Origin: Oscillospiraceae bacterium
Lineage (GTDB): Bacteria > Bacillota > Clostridia > Oscillospirales > Ruminococcaceae
Reading direction: 5' to 3'
Assembly: GCA_021202155.1 (NCBI GenBank)
Contig: JAJQDP010000047.1
Coordinates: 3,049-43,808, forward strand
DNA length: 40,760 nt
Shown here: in pieces, positions 22,836 through 30,848 of the stretch
Numbering within the stretch: the stretch's first letter is position 1
Layout of the letters: each line of letters begins with the position of its first letter
Program-made: the position numbers and the translations under genes
The notes under the pieces: generated by a model
What the model was told of the DNA's origin: nothing
The model's database searches: none
The model's input: only the letters and a program-made list of their open reading frames with translations

Positions 22836-24254
22836 TCAGATCATTCCGAAGTATTTTGCGGCATTAGTGTAGCTGATGCCTTCGATGATGTCCCTAAGAG
22901 CGTTTTCATCATCCGGATATTCTCCGCTTTCAACCCAGTCTCCGACTATGTCGCAGAGTATTCTTCTGAAATACTCGTGGCGGGTGTAGGAGAGAAAGCT
23001 CCTTGAGTCGGTGAGCATTCCGACAAAGTTCCCAAGAAGCGACAGGCTTGCGAGAGAACGCATGTGAGCCTCCATTCCAACCTTTGAATCCTGGAACCAC
23101 CATGCCGCGCCATGCTGAATCTTTCCAGCGGCTTCTGTACCCTGGAAGCTACCAATGATTGTATCAATCATAGCGTTGTCGCCCGGATTGAGGGAGTATA
23201 CAATAGTCTTTGGAAGCTTATTGTTCAAATCAAGAGCATTCAGGAATCCCGCAAGCTCTTTGGAGTTATCTTTCGTGAGGATGCAGTCAAAGCCGGTGTC
23301 CGCACCGATTGAGTTGAATAGGCGGGTGTTCGCACTCCTCTGGACTCCAAAGTGCAATTGCATAACGATGTTTTTTTCGGCATACTGCTCGCCAAGGTAG
23401 AGTAGAATCGCGGTCTTGTACTTGTCCGCTTCCTCCATGGTTGCCTTTCCGCCACTCATGACCTTCTCGAATATCGCCTCTACCTCGTCATCAGTAGCAG
23501 GGGAGTAAACCATATAGTCGATACCATGGTCGGTGGCAAGACAGCCGTGCGCGATGAAGTGGTCAAGCCTGAGCCCAAGAGCCTTCTTGACGTCGCTGAC
23601 AGTCTTTATGTCAACTCCGGAAGCCTCTGAAAGAGCGTGGATATACTCGCAGAAGCCCGCCTTCTCGATGTTCACGGCTTTGTCAGGGCGGAATGACGGG
23701 CAGACCTTGGTAGTGAAGCTCTTATCAGCGGCAATCTTCTCGTGCCACTCAAGGCTGTCTATAGGGTCGTCAGTTGTGCCTATCATCTTAACATTTGAAC
23801 GGGAGATAATCCCACGCGCACTCATCTCGGGCTCTTTGAGCTTCTCATTGCAGAGCTTATAGACCTCAGGGGCGGTCTCGGCATTGAGGATTCCGTCATA
23901 GCCGAAGTAACGCTTCAGCTCAAGATGAGTCCAGTGATACATCGGGTTTCCGATAGCTTTTGGAAGAGCCTCGGCGAATCTTAAGAATTTTGTGTAGTCA
24001 TCGGCGTCGCCTGTGATTTCGCTTTCAGGAGTGCCGTTCGAGCGAATCATTCTCCACTTGTAGTGGTCGCCGCCCAGCCAAATCTCGGTAATGCTGTCAA
24101 AACGCTTGTCCTCGTAAATTTCCTTCGGACTGATATGACAGTGGTAGTCAATAATGGGCATGTTCTCAGCGTAGCTGTGATAGAGGTGCTTCGCAGTTTC
24201 GGAATGAAGCATGAAATCCTCATCCATGAATGTATTTCCAGGTAAAGTAGACAT
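22836..24254 (-). CDS. uxaC: Glucuronate (uronate) isomerase
   Basis: 472 residues, the normal length of UxaC. It converts D-glucuronate to D-fructuronate and D-galacturonate to D-tagaturonate, the first step of hexuronate breakdown. Family blocks include an early MPIIDYHCHISPKEI metal-binding HxH, LGGDHYKWRMIRSNG, MQLHFGVQRSANTR, and HGAAWWFQDSK ... MLTDSRSFLSYTRHEYFRR near the end. GGAGG lies 8 bases before the ATG. No uxaB, uxuA, kdgK or transporter gene is adjacent, so the rest of the pathway must be elsewhere. An AraC regulator with its own promoter follows. Confidence 0.95.
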   Translation of the reverse strand: MSTLPGNTFMDEDFMLHSETAKHLYHSYAENMPIIDYHCHISPKEIYEDKRFDSITEIWLGGDHYKWRMIRSNGTPESEITGDADDYTKFLRFAEALPKAIGNPMYHWTHLELKRYFGYDGILNAETAPEVYKLCNEKLKEPEMSARGIISRSNVKMIGTTDDPIDSLEWHEKIAADKSFTTKVCPSFRPDKAVNIEKAGFCEYIHALSEASGVDIKTVSDVKKALGLRLDHFIAHGCLATDHGIDYMVYSPATDDEVEAIFEKVMSGGKATMEEADKYKTAILLYLGEQYAEKNIVMQLHFGVQRSANTRLFNSIGADTGFDCILTKDNSKELAGFLNALDLNNKLPKTIVYSLNPGDNAMIDTIIGSFQGTEAAGKIQHGAAWWFQDSKVGMEAHMRSLASLSLLGNFVGMLTDSRSFLSYTRHEYFRRILCDIVGDWVESGEYPDDENALRDIIEGISYTNAAKYFGMI

Positions 24255-24288
24255 AAGGTCAGCCTCCGTATCAATTTAGGTTGAGATT

Positions 24289-24317
24289 ATTATACAACAT
24301 TGCGCTCTTTCTTTCAA
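24289..24317 (-). promoter_or_regulatory. Sigma-A promoter of uxaC
   Basis: Minus strand: TTGAAA (24317-24312), 17-bp spacer, TATAAT (24294-24289). It diverges from the radC promoter 20 bp away. Confidence 0.75.
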
Positions 24318-24337
24318 TAGTCACAGCGAAAAAATAG

Positions 24338-24366
24338 TAGACAAAAAGCCGGAAATGCTCTATAAT
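24338..24366 (+). promoter_or_regulatory. Sigma-A promoter of radC
   Basis: TAGACA (24338-24343), 17-bp spacer, TATAAT (24361-24366). Confidence 0.65.
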
Positions 24367-24391
24367 ATAACTCAGAAACGGGGGAATTCAA

Positions 24392-25096
24392 ATGGCAGAA
24401 AATATACACGCAGGTCATCGCCAGAGGCTCAAGGACATCTTCGCATCAGACGGCATAACCGCACTCACCGACTCAAGAGCTCTTGAGATGCTTCTTTTCT
24501 ACGTAATTCCCAGGTCGGACACCTATCCGCTTGCGTGCAGGCTTGTTGAAACGTTCGGAAGCCTCGGAGCCGTTCTTTCAGCGTCGCCCGAGGAGTTAAA
24601 GACCGTCAATGGCTTCGGCGACAGCGCGGTGTTGTTCCTTGACTTTATTCACCAGCTCTATGAACGCCTTTCCGAGGATGAGATGCGCCAGTACCAGACT
24701 CCCGAGGAGATGAAGTACAACTCCCCACAGGACCTGTGCAGATATTTTGTCGACAAGCTTTCAAACTGCCCGATAGAGCAGGCTTGGCTCGTCTGCTTCG
24801 ACAAGGAAATGTATTTGAAGCGCGCCTATCTTTTGGGAGAGGGAACCGAGACGAGGGTCGCCTTCAATCCGCAGAATGTGATAAAATTTGTGAGGGATTC
24901 CGAGTGTAGCGTCTGCGCACTTGGACACAATCACCCGACGGAAGGGCCTGAGCCATCCCTGGACGACTGCCGCTCAACCCTCCAACTCAAGGCTCTTCTA
25001 AAGAATGAGGGGATAACTCTCATGGAGCACGTAATAGTCGGCGAAGGCAAAACCCGTTGCATCATTGCTGAGGAAATTGAGCAGATGCTCCGCTGA
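24392..25096 (+). CDS. radC: RadC-family JAMM protein
   Basis: 234 residues. An N-terminal UPF0758/helix-hairpin-helix part (ALEMLLFYVIPRSDTYPLA ... ELKTVNGFGDSAV) leads to a JAMM metalloprotease-like domain with GHNHPTEGPEPSLDD: His179, His181, Ser189 and Asp192 fit the zinc motif HxH...SxxD. The family name comes from DNA repair, but its real role is unsettled. GGGGGA precedes the ATG. It is a single-gene transcript with its own promoter and terminator, transcribed away from uxaC. Confidence 0.85.
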   Translation: MAENIHAGHRQRLKDIFASDGITALTDSRALEMLLFYVIPRSDTYPLACRLVETFGSLGAVLSASPEELKTVNGFGDSAVLFLDFIHQLYERLSEDEMRQYQTPEEMKYNSPQDLCRYFVDKLSNCPIEQAWLVCFDKEMYLKRAYLLGEGTETRVAFNPQNVIKFVRDSECSVCALGHNHPTEGPEPSLDDCRSTLQLKALLKNEGITLMEHVIVGEGKTRCIIAEEIEQMLR

Positions 25097-25113
25097 AAAT
25101 TATCCTGACTTTT

Positions 25114-25140
25114 AAGCCCGCACCGTCGGGCTTACTATTT
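25114..25140 (+). terminator. Intrinsic terminator of radC
   Basis: AAGCCCG (25114-25120) / CGGGCTT (25127-25133) followed by ACTATTT. Confidence 0.7.
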
Positions 25141-25172
25141 TGCAAAAAATACGAAAAACTAAAAAATTAGTA

Positions 25173-25201
25173 TTGACAAACCGATGAATATGGTGTAGAA
25201 T
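25173..25201 (+). promoter_or_regulatory. Sigma-A promoter of the blaI-M56 operon
   Basis: TTGACA (25173-25178), 17-bp spacer, TAGAAT (25196-25201). The last base of the -10 is also the first base of the operator palindrome. Confidence 0.8.
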
Positions 25202-25227
25202 ATAGCTGTAGTGATACTACAACTATA
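25201..25227. promoter_or_regulatory. BlaI/MecI-type operator
   Basis: TGTAGT-GAT-ACTACA (25207-25221) is a perfect inverted repeat, extended by TATAG (25201-25205) and CTATA (25223-25227) into a 27-bp palindrome with one mismatched pair. The ACTACA/TGTAGT half-sites are the known recognition element of BlaI/MecI repressors. It covers the transcript start, so BlaI binding should repress the operon itself. Confidence 0.8.
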
Positions 25228-25254
25228 GAAATTTGATTTCAGGAGGAAATTACA

Positions 25255-25611
25255 ATGGCAAAATTCACCGACGCAGAACTTAAGGTCATGAATGTCATCT
25301 GGCATGACGGCGACTGCCCCGCAACCCATATCGCGGATGTCATGGCTGAAACCACCGGCTGGCACAACAACACCACCTACACCATCATTCACAAGTGCAT
25401 CGAGAAGGGTGCTATCGAAAGAATCAACCCGAAATTTATCTGTCACGCCACAGTCACCCAGGAGGAAGCTCAGACCGAAATGACCAACGACCTTGTCAAT
25501 AAACTCTACGACGGTTCCCGCAACAGCCTTTTCGCGGCACTACTTGGAAAAGACACCTTAAGCGACGAACAGATTGCCAGACTCCGCCAGATTGTCGCGG
25601 AAATGGAGTAA
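25255..25611 (+). CDS. blaI: BlaI/MecI/CopY-family repressor
   Basis: 118 residues with a winged helix (FTDAELKVMNVIWHDG ... THIADVMAETTGWHNNTTYTIIHKCIEKGAI) and a C-terminal dimerisation helix. AGGAGG lies before the ATG. In known systems the repressor is cut when a BlaR1/MecR1 sensor protease detects a cell-wall antibiotic. Here the next gene is such a protease, starting 3 bases after the stop, and a palindromic operator lies in the promoter. There is no beta-lactamase gene, so the trigger may be cell-wall stress in general. Confidence 0.9.
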   Translation: MAKFTDAELKVMNVIWHDGDCPATHIADVMAETTGWHNNTTYTIIHKCIEKGAIERINPKFICHATVTQEEAQTEMTNDLVNKLYDGSRNSLFAALLGKDTLSDEQIARLRQIVAEME

Positions 25612-25614
25612 GAA

Positions 25615-27072
25615 GTGACCCTCACTCTTCTTGAAATGACCCTGACAGGAGGCGCACTTATACTTCTTGTCCTCCTTATCAGGGCAATTTTCCTGAATCG
25701 CATACCAAAAACTGCGTTTATAGTAATGTGGGCAGTAGTTCTCGTCCGGCTGTTAGTTCCGGTGAGTTTTGCAAGCCTCATATATTCCGACAAGCCTGTT
25801 GAGACCGAGACCATAGTTGTCTCCGAAACCGACCCCAATGTCTTCTACACTATTGATGATACAGCCGAGACCTCGCCAAACGTCACGACCACGAAAGAGT
25901 CTTATACCTTCGAGGACGTCGTCGCCATCGCCGAAGCCTCGAAGCAGGCGAGCGTCTTCCGCATAATCTGGCTGACCGGCGCAATTCTCTGCGCCATAGT
26001 CCTCGCCACGCTGTACATACTCAATCTCTGCCGCTTCAACAAATCCGAGAACTTGGAATCTGACTTCATAGCCTCTTTCCAGAGCTCCAACAAACTGAGG
26101 CGTACAGTCAAAATAAAGCTTTCCGACAAAACGACAACACCCCTGACCTACGGCATAATACATCCCGTGATTTTACTTCCCGTAGGCATGGACTTATCCG
26201 ACCAGAAGCAACTGAAATATGTCCTCATGCACGAATACATCCACATCCGCAAGCTTGACAACCTCTTGAAAGGCATCTCGAGCGCGGCGGTGTGCATCCA
26301 TTGGTTCAATCCACTTGTGTGGGTGATGAATAAGTTTTTATCGAGGGATATTGAGCTACGGTGCGATGAAACGCTTCTGAAGCAGTGTGATTCTGATCGC
26401 AGAGCCGATTATGCCTTAACGCTTATAGACCTTGAAGACAAGCGTCGCGGCTATGCCTTTGGCACGGCTTTCGCAAAAGAGCCTGCCGAGGAGCGCGTCA
26501 GGGCAATAATGAAGTTCAAGCCGGCTTCTGTCTGTAGCATCCTGATAGCCGCCGTGCTGATTATAGTTATTGTCGCCCTTGCCTTTACCGGACAGATAGG
26601 CACTAAAACTCCCTCCGACGAAATCACAAACGAGGAAATCGTCTCGCTCTTAGACGACTATTTCGACTGGGTATATCTCGCAAAGTTCTCAGCTTCCGAG
26701 GTCGACCAAACAGACAGTTACGTTGTGGCAGGCACGACATATTATCATGTTTTAGATGAAGATTTCGACACCTGGGACGAGATTGTAACCTACGCCTCGG
26801 GCATCTTCTGCGGAGAAATGTCGGCATACGAAGACAGCGGCGAATGGTCGGGCTATCTTGATGTCGATGGCGCAACCTACAACCGCAATACCGTCAGCCC
26901 GAACGGATCATACCCTTACACCGACGAATACACCTACGAAATCCTGAGAAACGCCGACGGCAGAACCCTAATCACTGTCGACAACCCCAGTCTCAGCGGC
27001 GAGAACTCTTTCCACAACGTCTTTACCTTCTCGCTCACCGAGAACGGCTGGCGCATTGGCGACGACTACTAA
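25615..27072 (+). CDS. BlaR1-like M56 metalloprotease sensor with C-terminal lipoprotein-like domain
   Basis: 485 residues from a GTG just after blaI. Membrane helices lie near 8-27, 35-55, 122-142 and 300-323. The cytoplasmic loop carries the zinc motif HEYIH (His206, Glu207, His210) and the later ELRCDE block. The outside domain (~335-485) is not a penicillin-binding domain as in BlaR1; it matches the secreted protein encoded next (both have TWDE ... CGE ... YVYEIL/YTYEIL and an ending GWR). It probably senses an envelope signal and cleaves BlaI. Its central part shares near-identical DNA with the second M56 gene at 27621. Confidence 0.85.
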   Translation: MTLTLLEMTLTGGALILLVLLIRAIFLNRIPKTAFIVMWAVVLVRLLVPVSFASLIYSDKPVETETIVVSETDPNVFYTIDDTAETSPNVTTTKESYTFEDVVAIAEASKQASVFRIIWLTGAILCAIVLATLYILNLCRFNKSENLESDFIASFQSSNKLRRTVKIKLSDKTTTPLTYGIIHPVILLPVGMDLSDQKQLKYVLMHEYIHIRKLDNLLKGISSAAVCIHWFNPLVWVMNKFLSRDIELRCDETLLKQCDSDRRADYALTLIDLEDKRRGYAFGTAFAKEPAEERVRAIMKFKPASVCSILIAAVLIIVIVALAFTGQIGTKTPSDEITNEEIVSLLDDYFDWVYLAKFSASEVDQTDSYVVAGTTYYHVLDEDFDTWDEIVTYASGIFCGEMSAYEDSGEWSGYLDVDGATYNRNTVSPNGSYPYTDEYTYEILRNADGRTLITVDNPSLSGENSFHNVFTFSLTENGWRIGDDY

Positions 27073-27090
27073 AAGAAAGAAGGAATCATT

Positions 27091-27606
27091 ATGAAGAAAC
27101 TGTTCTGTATTCTTCTGAGCCTAACAATGCTTTTAACCCTCTGCTCCTGTGGAGCGACAGAAGAATCAACCATCACCGACGAGGAGATAGTTGCTCTTAT
27201 AGATGGAGATATCCAGATTGGCAAGTACCTATATGTTTACTGCCCGAGTACCGACTGGGACAATTCAGTTGAGTATGAAGGAGAGATATGGTATCCGGTC
27301 AATCAAGAGGGCTTGGAAACATGGGATGAATGGGAAACCTATATCCGCTCAATCTATTGCGGAGAATGGGAGGAATATGCACTCGACAACGAGAGCTATA
27401 AGAACATTGACGGCAAGCTCTATTGCGATGCCGGCGAAAGGGGCTATGACCTGACAGACGATTATGTCTATGAGATTCTTGAAAATAGTGATGGCGAGGC
27501 TAAGGTCAAGGTCACGAATCCCGGTATCGACGGCGATTTCGCACAGGAATACACCCTCATTATGACCCTCACCGACGACGGCTGGCGTGTCAGCGGACAG
27601 GAATAA
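27091..27606 (+). CDS. Lipoprotein paralogous to the sensor domain of the preceding M56 protein
   Basis: 171 residues with a lipoprotein signal peptide (about 1-19; Cys20 in LTLCSCG). The mature part aligns in order with the outside domain of the M56 protein at 25615: a DEEIVALID opening, TWDEWETYIRSIYCGEW, DGKLY, DDYVYEIL and DDGWR. The fold may be of the IseA/YoeB peptidase-inhibitor type, a low-confidence guess. It lies 18 bases after the first M56 gene and 14 before the second, with AAAGAAAGAAGGA before its ATG. It may compete for, deliver or mimic the ligand of the sensor. Confidence 0.7.
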   Translation: MKKLFCILLSLTMLLTLCSCGATEESTITDEEIVALIDGDIQIGKYLYVYCPSTDWDNSVEYEGEIWYPVNQEGLETWDEWETYIRSIYCGEWEEYALDNESYKNIDGKLYCDAGERGYDLTDDYVYEILENSDGEAKVKVTNPGIDGDFAQEYTLIMTLTDDGWRVSGQE

Positions 27607-27620
27607 AGGAGAAATAACCT

Positions 27621-29354
27621 ATGGCAACCCTAATCGAAATGACCCTGACGGGCGGTGTGATGATACTTCTGGTATTGCTACTGCGGGCAATATTCCTGAA
27701 CCGCCTGCCGAAAACAGCGTTTATCGTGATGTGGGCGGTGGTGCTCCTGCGACTCTTGGTGCCGGTGAGCTTTTTCGGTACGACTGCGGCTGAGACCGTA
27801 GCCGAAGCTCCCGAAGTCTACACTCTCGAAGCCGTCACGCCCACAGGCGGTGCAGAAGTCAGGGAGGTTATAACCCTCAACAGCTATAATCCCTCAACCG
27901 AGCCCACAGTCGAAATTACAGAGAATACAGACCTATTCGGAATCATCTGGCTTGTCGGAGCAGTTGTCTGCGCCGTTGTGCTTGCGGTTTCGTATATACT
28001 GAGCATAAGACGCTTCAACAAATCCGAGAACTTGGAAAGCGATTTTATCTCCGCATTTCAAAGCTCCAACAAACTGAGGCGTACAGTCAAAATAAAGCTT
28101 TCCGACAAAACGACAACACCCCTGACCTACGGCATAATCCATCCTGTGATTCTCTTGCCCGCGGGCATGGACTTAAGCGACCAAAAGCAACTCAAATACG
28201 TCCTTATGCACGAATACATACACATCCGCAAGCTTGACAACCTATTGAAGGGCATCTCGAGCGCGGCGGTGTGCATCCATTGGTTCAACCCACTTGTGTG
28301 GGTGATGAATAAGTTTTTATCGAGGGATATTGAGCTCAGGTGCGATGAAGCCCTGCTCAGGCAATGCCAAGGCGACTGCCGGGCAGACTACGCCCTCACG
28401 CTCATAGACCTTGAAGACCAAAGAAGAGGCTACGCCCCTGCCACCACGGCGTTTGCGATGCGAGCCTCAGAAGAAAGGATAGTGGCTATAATGAAATATC
28501 GAAAACTCACCCCATCGTCTGTTTTGGCGATGATACTCTGCATAACTCTTCTCTGCACGGCATTTGTCGGTTGCGGAGCAGTAGGGAAGACTGAAACAGA
28601 GACTATTGATTATACAGAAGACGAATCTTCCGACAGCGTAGTTGCGCTCTCTACGACGACAGAAGTCAAAAGCTCCGACAAAATTCATACTCTCGAAGAA
28701 GCCCTTTCCTCCACAATCAGCGTTGAAGGCTTCATCGCCGAAGGCTATGAAGGCGGCGTGATTGACTACAACCTCAAGAGTGTTGAGTACACCGACACTC
28801 TCCCCGACAGCATGTACATCTCCGACGGCATAATCTACAACGCTGACGGCGAAGAGGTCGGCAGTCTCACGAATCAAGTCGGCTATGAAGAAATGGTAAT
28901 TGATGGCACAGGCGAAGCGGCTGATGGGTTCACATTTGTAGTGATAGATTTCGACATGACGAATGTTCTGGAACAGTGGCACTCCGATGACGGCTCGCAG
29001 ACCATCTGCCTGGAGCTCTATCCGCTCATTGTCGGAATGTCTGAAACAACAGAAAACTACTTCTACCAGTATTATCCGATATACGACAACGCGGCTCGGG
29101 TGTATGAATATCATACGACAAGCGAGACCGTCGTAAACTACGATGAAGTAGTTGCAGATGCCGCCGCAAAGGGCTATGAAATCCCCGAGTACACGGTTTA
29201 CTCCTACACGCCGTTTGACGAGGGAACGACCTGCAACATAAGGCTTATCTATCTCATCGGCGATGGAGTCACGAGTATGTCACTATATCTGGGCTTACAA
29301 GAGTTCTCGGGTACTCTGCATACTCTCGGACAGTCATATGTCAGACTAAACTGA
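27621..29354 (+). CDS. Second BlaR1-like M56 metalloprotease sensor
   Basis: 577 residues; AAGGAGA precedes the ATG. N-terminal helices and the zinc loop HEYIH (His197, His201) match the first M56 protein closely. The last membrane segment (around 291-311) runs into AFVGCG, a lipobox-like site inside the protein, before a different outside domain of ~260 residues with no strong family match. So the operon has one repressor and two proteases with unlike sensors. Two DNA blocks are nearly identical to the first copy: 28062-28138 with 26083-26159, and 28251-28336 with 26272-26357, which suggests gene conversion or recent duplication followed by sensor exchange. Confidence 0.8.
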   Translation: MATLIEMTLTGGVMILLVLLLRAIFLNRLPKTAFIVMWAVVLLRLLVPVSFFGTTAAETVAEAPEVYTLEAVTPTGGAEVREVITLNSYNPSTEPTVEITENTDLFGIIWLVGAVVCAVVLAVSYILSIRRFNKSENLESDFISAFQSSNKLRRTVKIKLSDKTTTPLTYGIIHPVILLPAGMDLSDQKQLKYVLMHEYIHIRKLDNLLKGISSAAVCIHWFNPLVWVMNKFLSRDIELRCDEALLRQCQGDCRADYALTLIDLEDQRRGYAPATTAFAMRASEERIVAIMKYRKLTPSSVLAMILCITLLCTAFVGCGAVGKTETETIDYTEDESSDSVVALSTTTEVKSSDKIHTLEEALSSTISVEGFIAEGYEGGVIDYNLKSVEYTDTLPDSMYISDGIIYNADGEEVGSLTNQVGYEEMVIDGTGEAADGFTFVVIDFDMTNVLEQWHSDDGSQTICLELYPLIVGMSETTENYFYQYYPIYDNAARVYEYHTTSETVVNYDEVVADAAAKGYEIPEYTVYSYTPFDEGTTCNIRLIYLIGDGVTSMSLYLGLQEFSGTLHTLGQSYVRLN

Positions 29355-29511
29355 TGCTAAATTGCACAATTTGAGACTTTTGGAAAGCCTGAAATCTATC
29401 GTTTCCGACAAATTTGCGACTTTTTGAAAAAAAGTCTGTCACCATCGGCACAGAAAAAGCGTCTATAAGTATAGAAGACCCTCAAGGAGAAATAAATATC
29501 TTATACCCGAG

Positions 29512-29541
29512 GTTCCGGCACGGCGCACTCCGTGCCGGAAC
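29512..29541. other. Strong 12-bp hairpin
   Basis: GTTCCGGCACGG (29512-29523) / CCGTGCCGGAAC (29530-29541), loop CGCACT. It lies in the 330-base gap between the M56 operon and the DUF4160 gene. There is no T-run, so it is not a standard terminator; it could stabilise the mRNA 3' end. Confidence 0.5.
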
Positions 29542-29582
29542 GTACCTCCCCGACAACTTCCTTCACGTTTTGCCACCCACCA

Positions 29583-29618
29583 CCGCCCACCCGGGCGGAC
29601 GGCTCGGGCGGCTTTTTT
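29583..29618 (+). terminator. Intrinsic terminator after the M56 operon
   Basis: CCGCCC (29583-29588) / GGGCGG (29606-29611) followed by C and six T. It ends read-through before the DUF4160 promoter. Confidence 0.7.
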
Positions 29619-29631
29619 GTGTAGGTTTCTG

Positions 29632-29660
29632 TTGACGTTGACCTCGGAATGTGTTATAAT
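29632..29660 (+). promoter_or_regulatory. Sigma-A promoter of the DUF4160/DUF2442 pair
   Basis: TTGACG (29632-29637), 17-bp spacer, TATAAT (29655-29660). Confidence 0.75.
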
Positions 29661-29686
29661 ATACTCGTAGTTAGGAGGAAGTACCT

Positions 29687-29917
29687 ATGCCAGCGATTTC
29701 AATGTTTTACGGAATCATAATCAGAATGTACAACAATGGCGAGCATAATCCACCGCATTTTCACGCTTCATATCAGGGCTACAATGCGGTCTTCAATATG
29801 GATGGCGAATTGACCCAAGGTGATATGCCCAAGCCACAGAGGAAGTATATTGCCGCTTGGGCGGAGCTCCACAAGGATGAGCTTTTAGCCAACTGGGAGC
29901 TCGCAATGAGCGAATAG
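29687..29917 (+). CDS. DUF4160 domain protein
   Basis: 76 residues. The signature YGIIIRMYNN followed by EHNPPHFHA is diagnostic of DUF4160. AGGAGG lies just before the ATG. This family is usually found next to DUF2442, as here (69 bases downstream), and pairs of this size and layout have been proposed as toxin-antitoxin-like modules, without firm biochemical proof. The conserved HFH suggests metal binding or catalysis. Confidence 0.85.
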   Translation: MPAISMFYGIIIRMYNNGEHNPPHFHASYQGYNAVFNMDGELTQGDMPKPQRKYIAAWAELHKDELLANWELAMSE

Positions 29918-29986
29918 CCTCTTTACAAAATCGAGCCGCTGAGATAATCCGGTATTTCTATTGCTACAGAAAGGAGAATCGGTAGT

Positions 29987-30232
29987 ATGAACACGCCAAT
30001 TTGGGTTGTAAGAAAAGTTCAGGCGAACAGTGATTACACTTTGTTTATAACCTTTGCAGACGGCAAAGAGGGCTTATATGATGCCAAGCCGCTGCTGGAG
30101 AAGAGTATCTACTCTCCACTGAAGAGTCTGCCGTTTTTCCTCGGGGCGAAAGCCGAGTGCGGGACGGTCGTCTGGGACGACGATATAGACATCGCGCCTG
30201 AGCATCTCTACGAATGTAGCGTACCTTGTTAG
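29987..30232 (+). CDS. DUF2442 domain protein
   Basis: 81 residues; AAAGGAGA precedes the ATG. The ITFADGKEGLYDAKPLLEK and VVWDDDIDIAPEHLYE blocks define DUF2442. It is the usual partner of DUF4160 and shares its transcript, ended by the hairpin at 30247. Likely the regulatory or antitoxin-like half, by analogy only. Confidence 0.85.
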   Translation: MNTPIWVVRKVQANSDYTLFITFADGKEGLYDAKPLLEKSIYSPLKSLPFFLGAKAECGTVVWDDDIDIAPEHLYECSVPC

Positions 30233-30246
30233 TTCTTGAATATCCT

Positions 30247-30272
30247 GAGCCACTCGAAAGAGTGGCTCTTTT
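30247..30272 (+). terminator. Intrinsic terminator of the DUF4160/DUF2442 pair
   Basis: GAGCCACT (30247-30254) / AGTGGCTC (30261-30268) followed by TTTT. Confidence 0.85.
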
Positions 30273-30302
30273 CATTCCGATGAACAACTTTCCTTCTTGT
30301 CT

Positions 30303-30310
30303 CATACTAT
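30303..30310 (+). promoter_or_regulatory. Candidate sigma-E -10 element of cotJ
   Basis: CATACTAT, close to the mother-cell sigma-E -10 consensus CATACAAT, 50 bases before cotJA. No clear -35 is visible at 16-bp spacing. Sigma-E control of cotJ is established in Bacillus. Confidence 0.4.
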
Positions 30311-30360
30311 AAACAGAGGCTCGCCTTTGGTGGGCTTCAATAAGAATAAGGAGATACAAG

Positions 30361-30588
30361 ATGAAACTTACCAATATACTCAGCACTTCCGATTGCTGTG
30401 ACGCTTCCGACAGCCCGTCTCTTGACTGCAAACAGCCGACGACGTCCCTGCCCGCAAACATGCCCATCGGAATGCTCTATGTGCCTTATCAGTCCTGGCA
30501 GAAGGTCTATGAGCCGCAGGTCGGACTGCCGAGAGGCACCATCTTTGAAGAGCTTGACAAGCCGTTTATAGGGGAGAGAACGATATGA
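30361..30588 (+). CDS. cotJA: Spore-coat associated protein CotJA
   Basis: 75 residues. The core (MPIGMLYVPYQSWQKVYEPQ followed by GLPRGTIFEELDKPF) is the CotJA signature. The N-terminal 30 residues are Ser/Asp/Cys-rich and variable. AAGGAGA precedes the ATG. It overlaps cotJB by ATGA, beginning the three-gene cotJ operon, whose products join the inner coat and need one another for assembly in Bacillus. Confidence 0.9.
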   Translation: MKLTNILSTSDCCDASDSPSLDCKQPTTSLPANMPIGMLYVPYQSWQKVYEPQVGLPRGTIFEELDKPFIGERTI

Positions 30589-30845
30589 GTAATACTAATC
30601 CTTTGAAGTATGTACAGCAGTACTCGTTCGCAGTCTTAGAGGCACAGCTCTACCTCGACTCTCATCCGGACTGCGCCGATGCTCTAAGCTACTACAACAA
30701 GTACAAGAAGCTTTACGAAGAGGCAAAAGCCGACTACGAGGCGACCTATGGACCTCTGACCGCCGATTCGAGTGCAAACGACGAATGCTGGCAGTGGGTC
30801 AAGGCACCGTGGCCTTGGGAACTTTCTGCAAACGAGGAGGTGTGA
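30585..30845 (+). CDS. cotJB: Spore-coat protein CotJB
   Basis: 86 residues. FAVLEAQLYLDSHPDCADALSYY and a C-terminal WQWVKAPWPWE are characteristic. It overlaps cotJA and is followed after 3 bases by cotJC, with AGGAGGTG serving that gene. Confidence 0.9.
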   Translation: MSNTNPLKYVQQYSFAVLEAQLYLDSHPDCADALSYYNKYKKLYEEAKADYEATYGPLTADSSANDECWQWVKAPWPWELSANEEV

Positions 30846-30848
30846 GAT

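Noticed and set aside
25615-29354. Beta-lactam resistance locus
   Set aside because: No beta-lactamase or PBP2a gene, and the sensors do not have a penicillin-binding domain.
29414-29635. Plus-strand open frame of 73 codons between the M56 operon and DUF4160
   Set aside because: No ribosome-binding site, product of low-complexity type, and it runs through a strong hairpin and a terminator.
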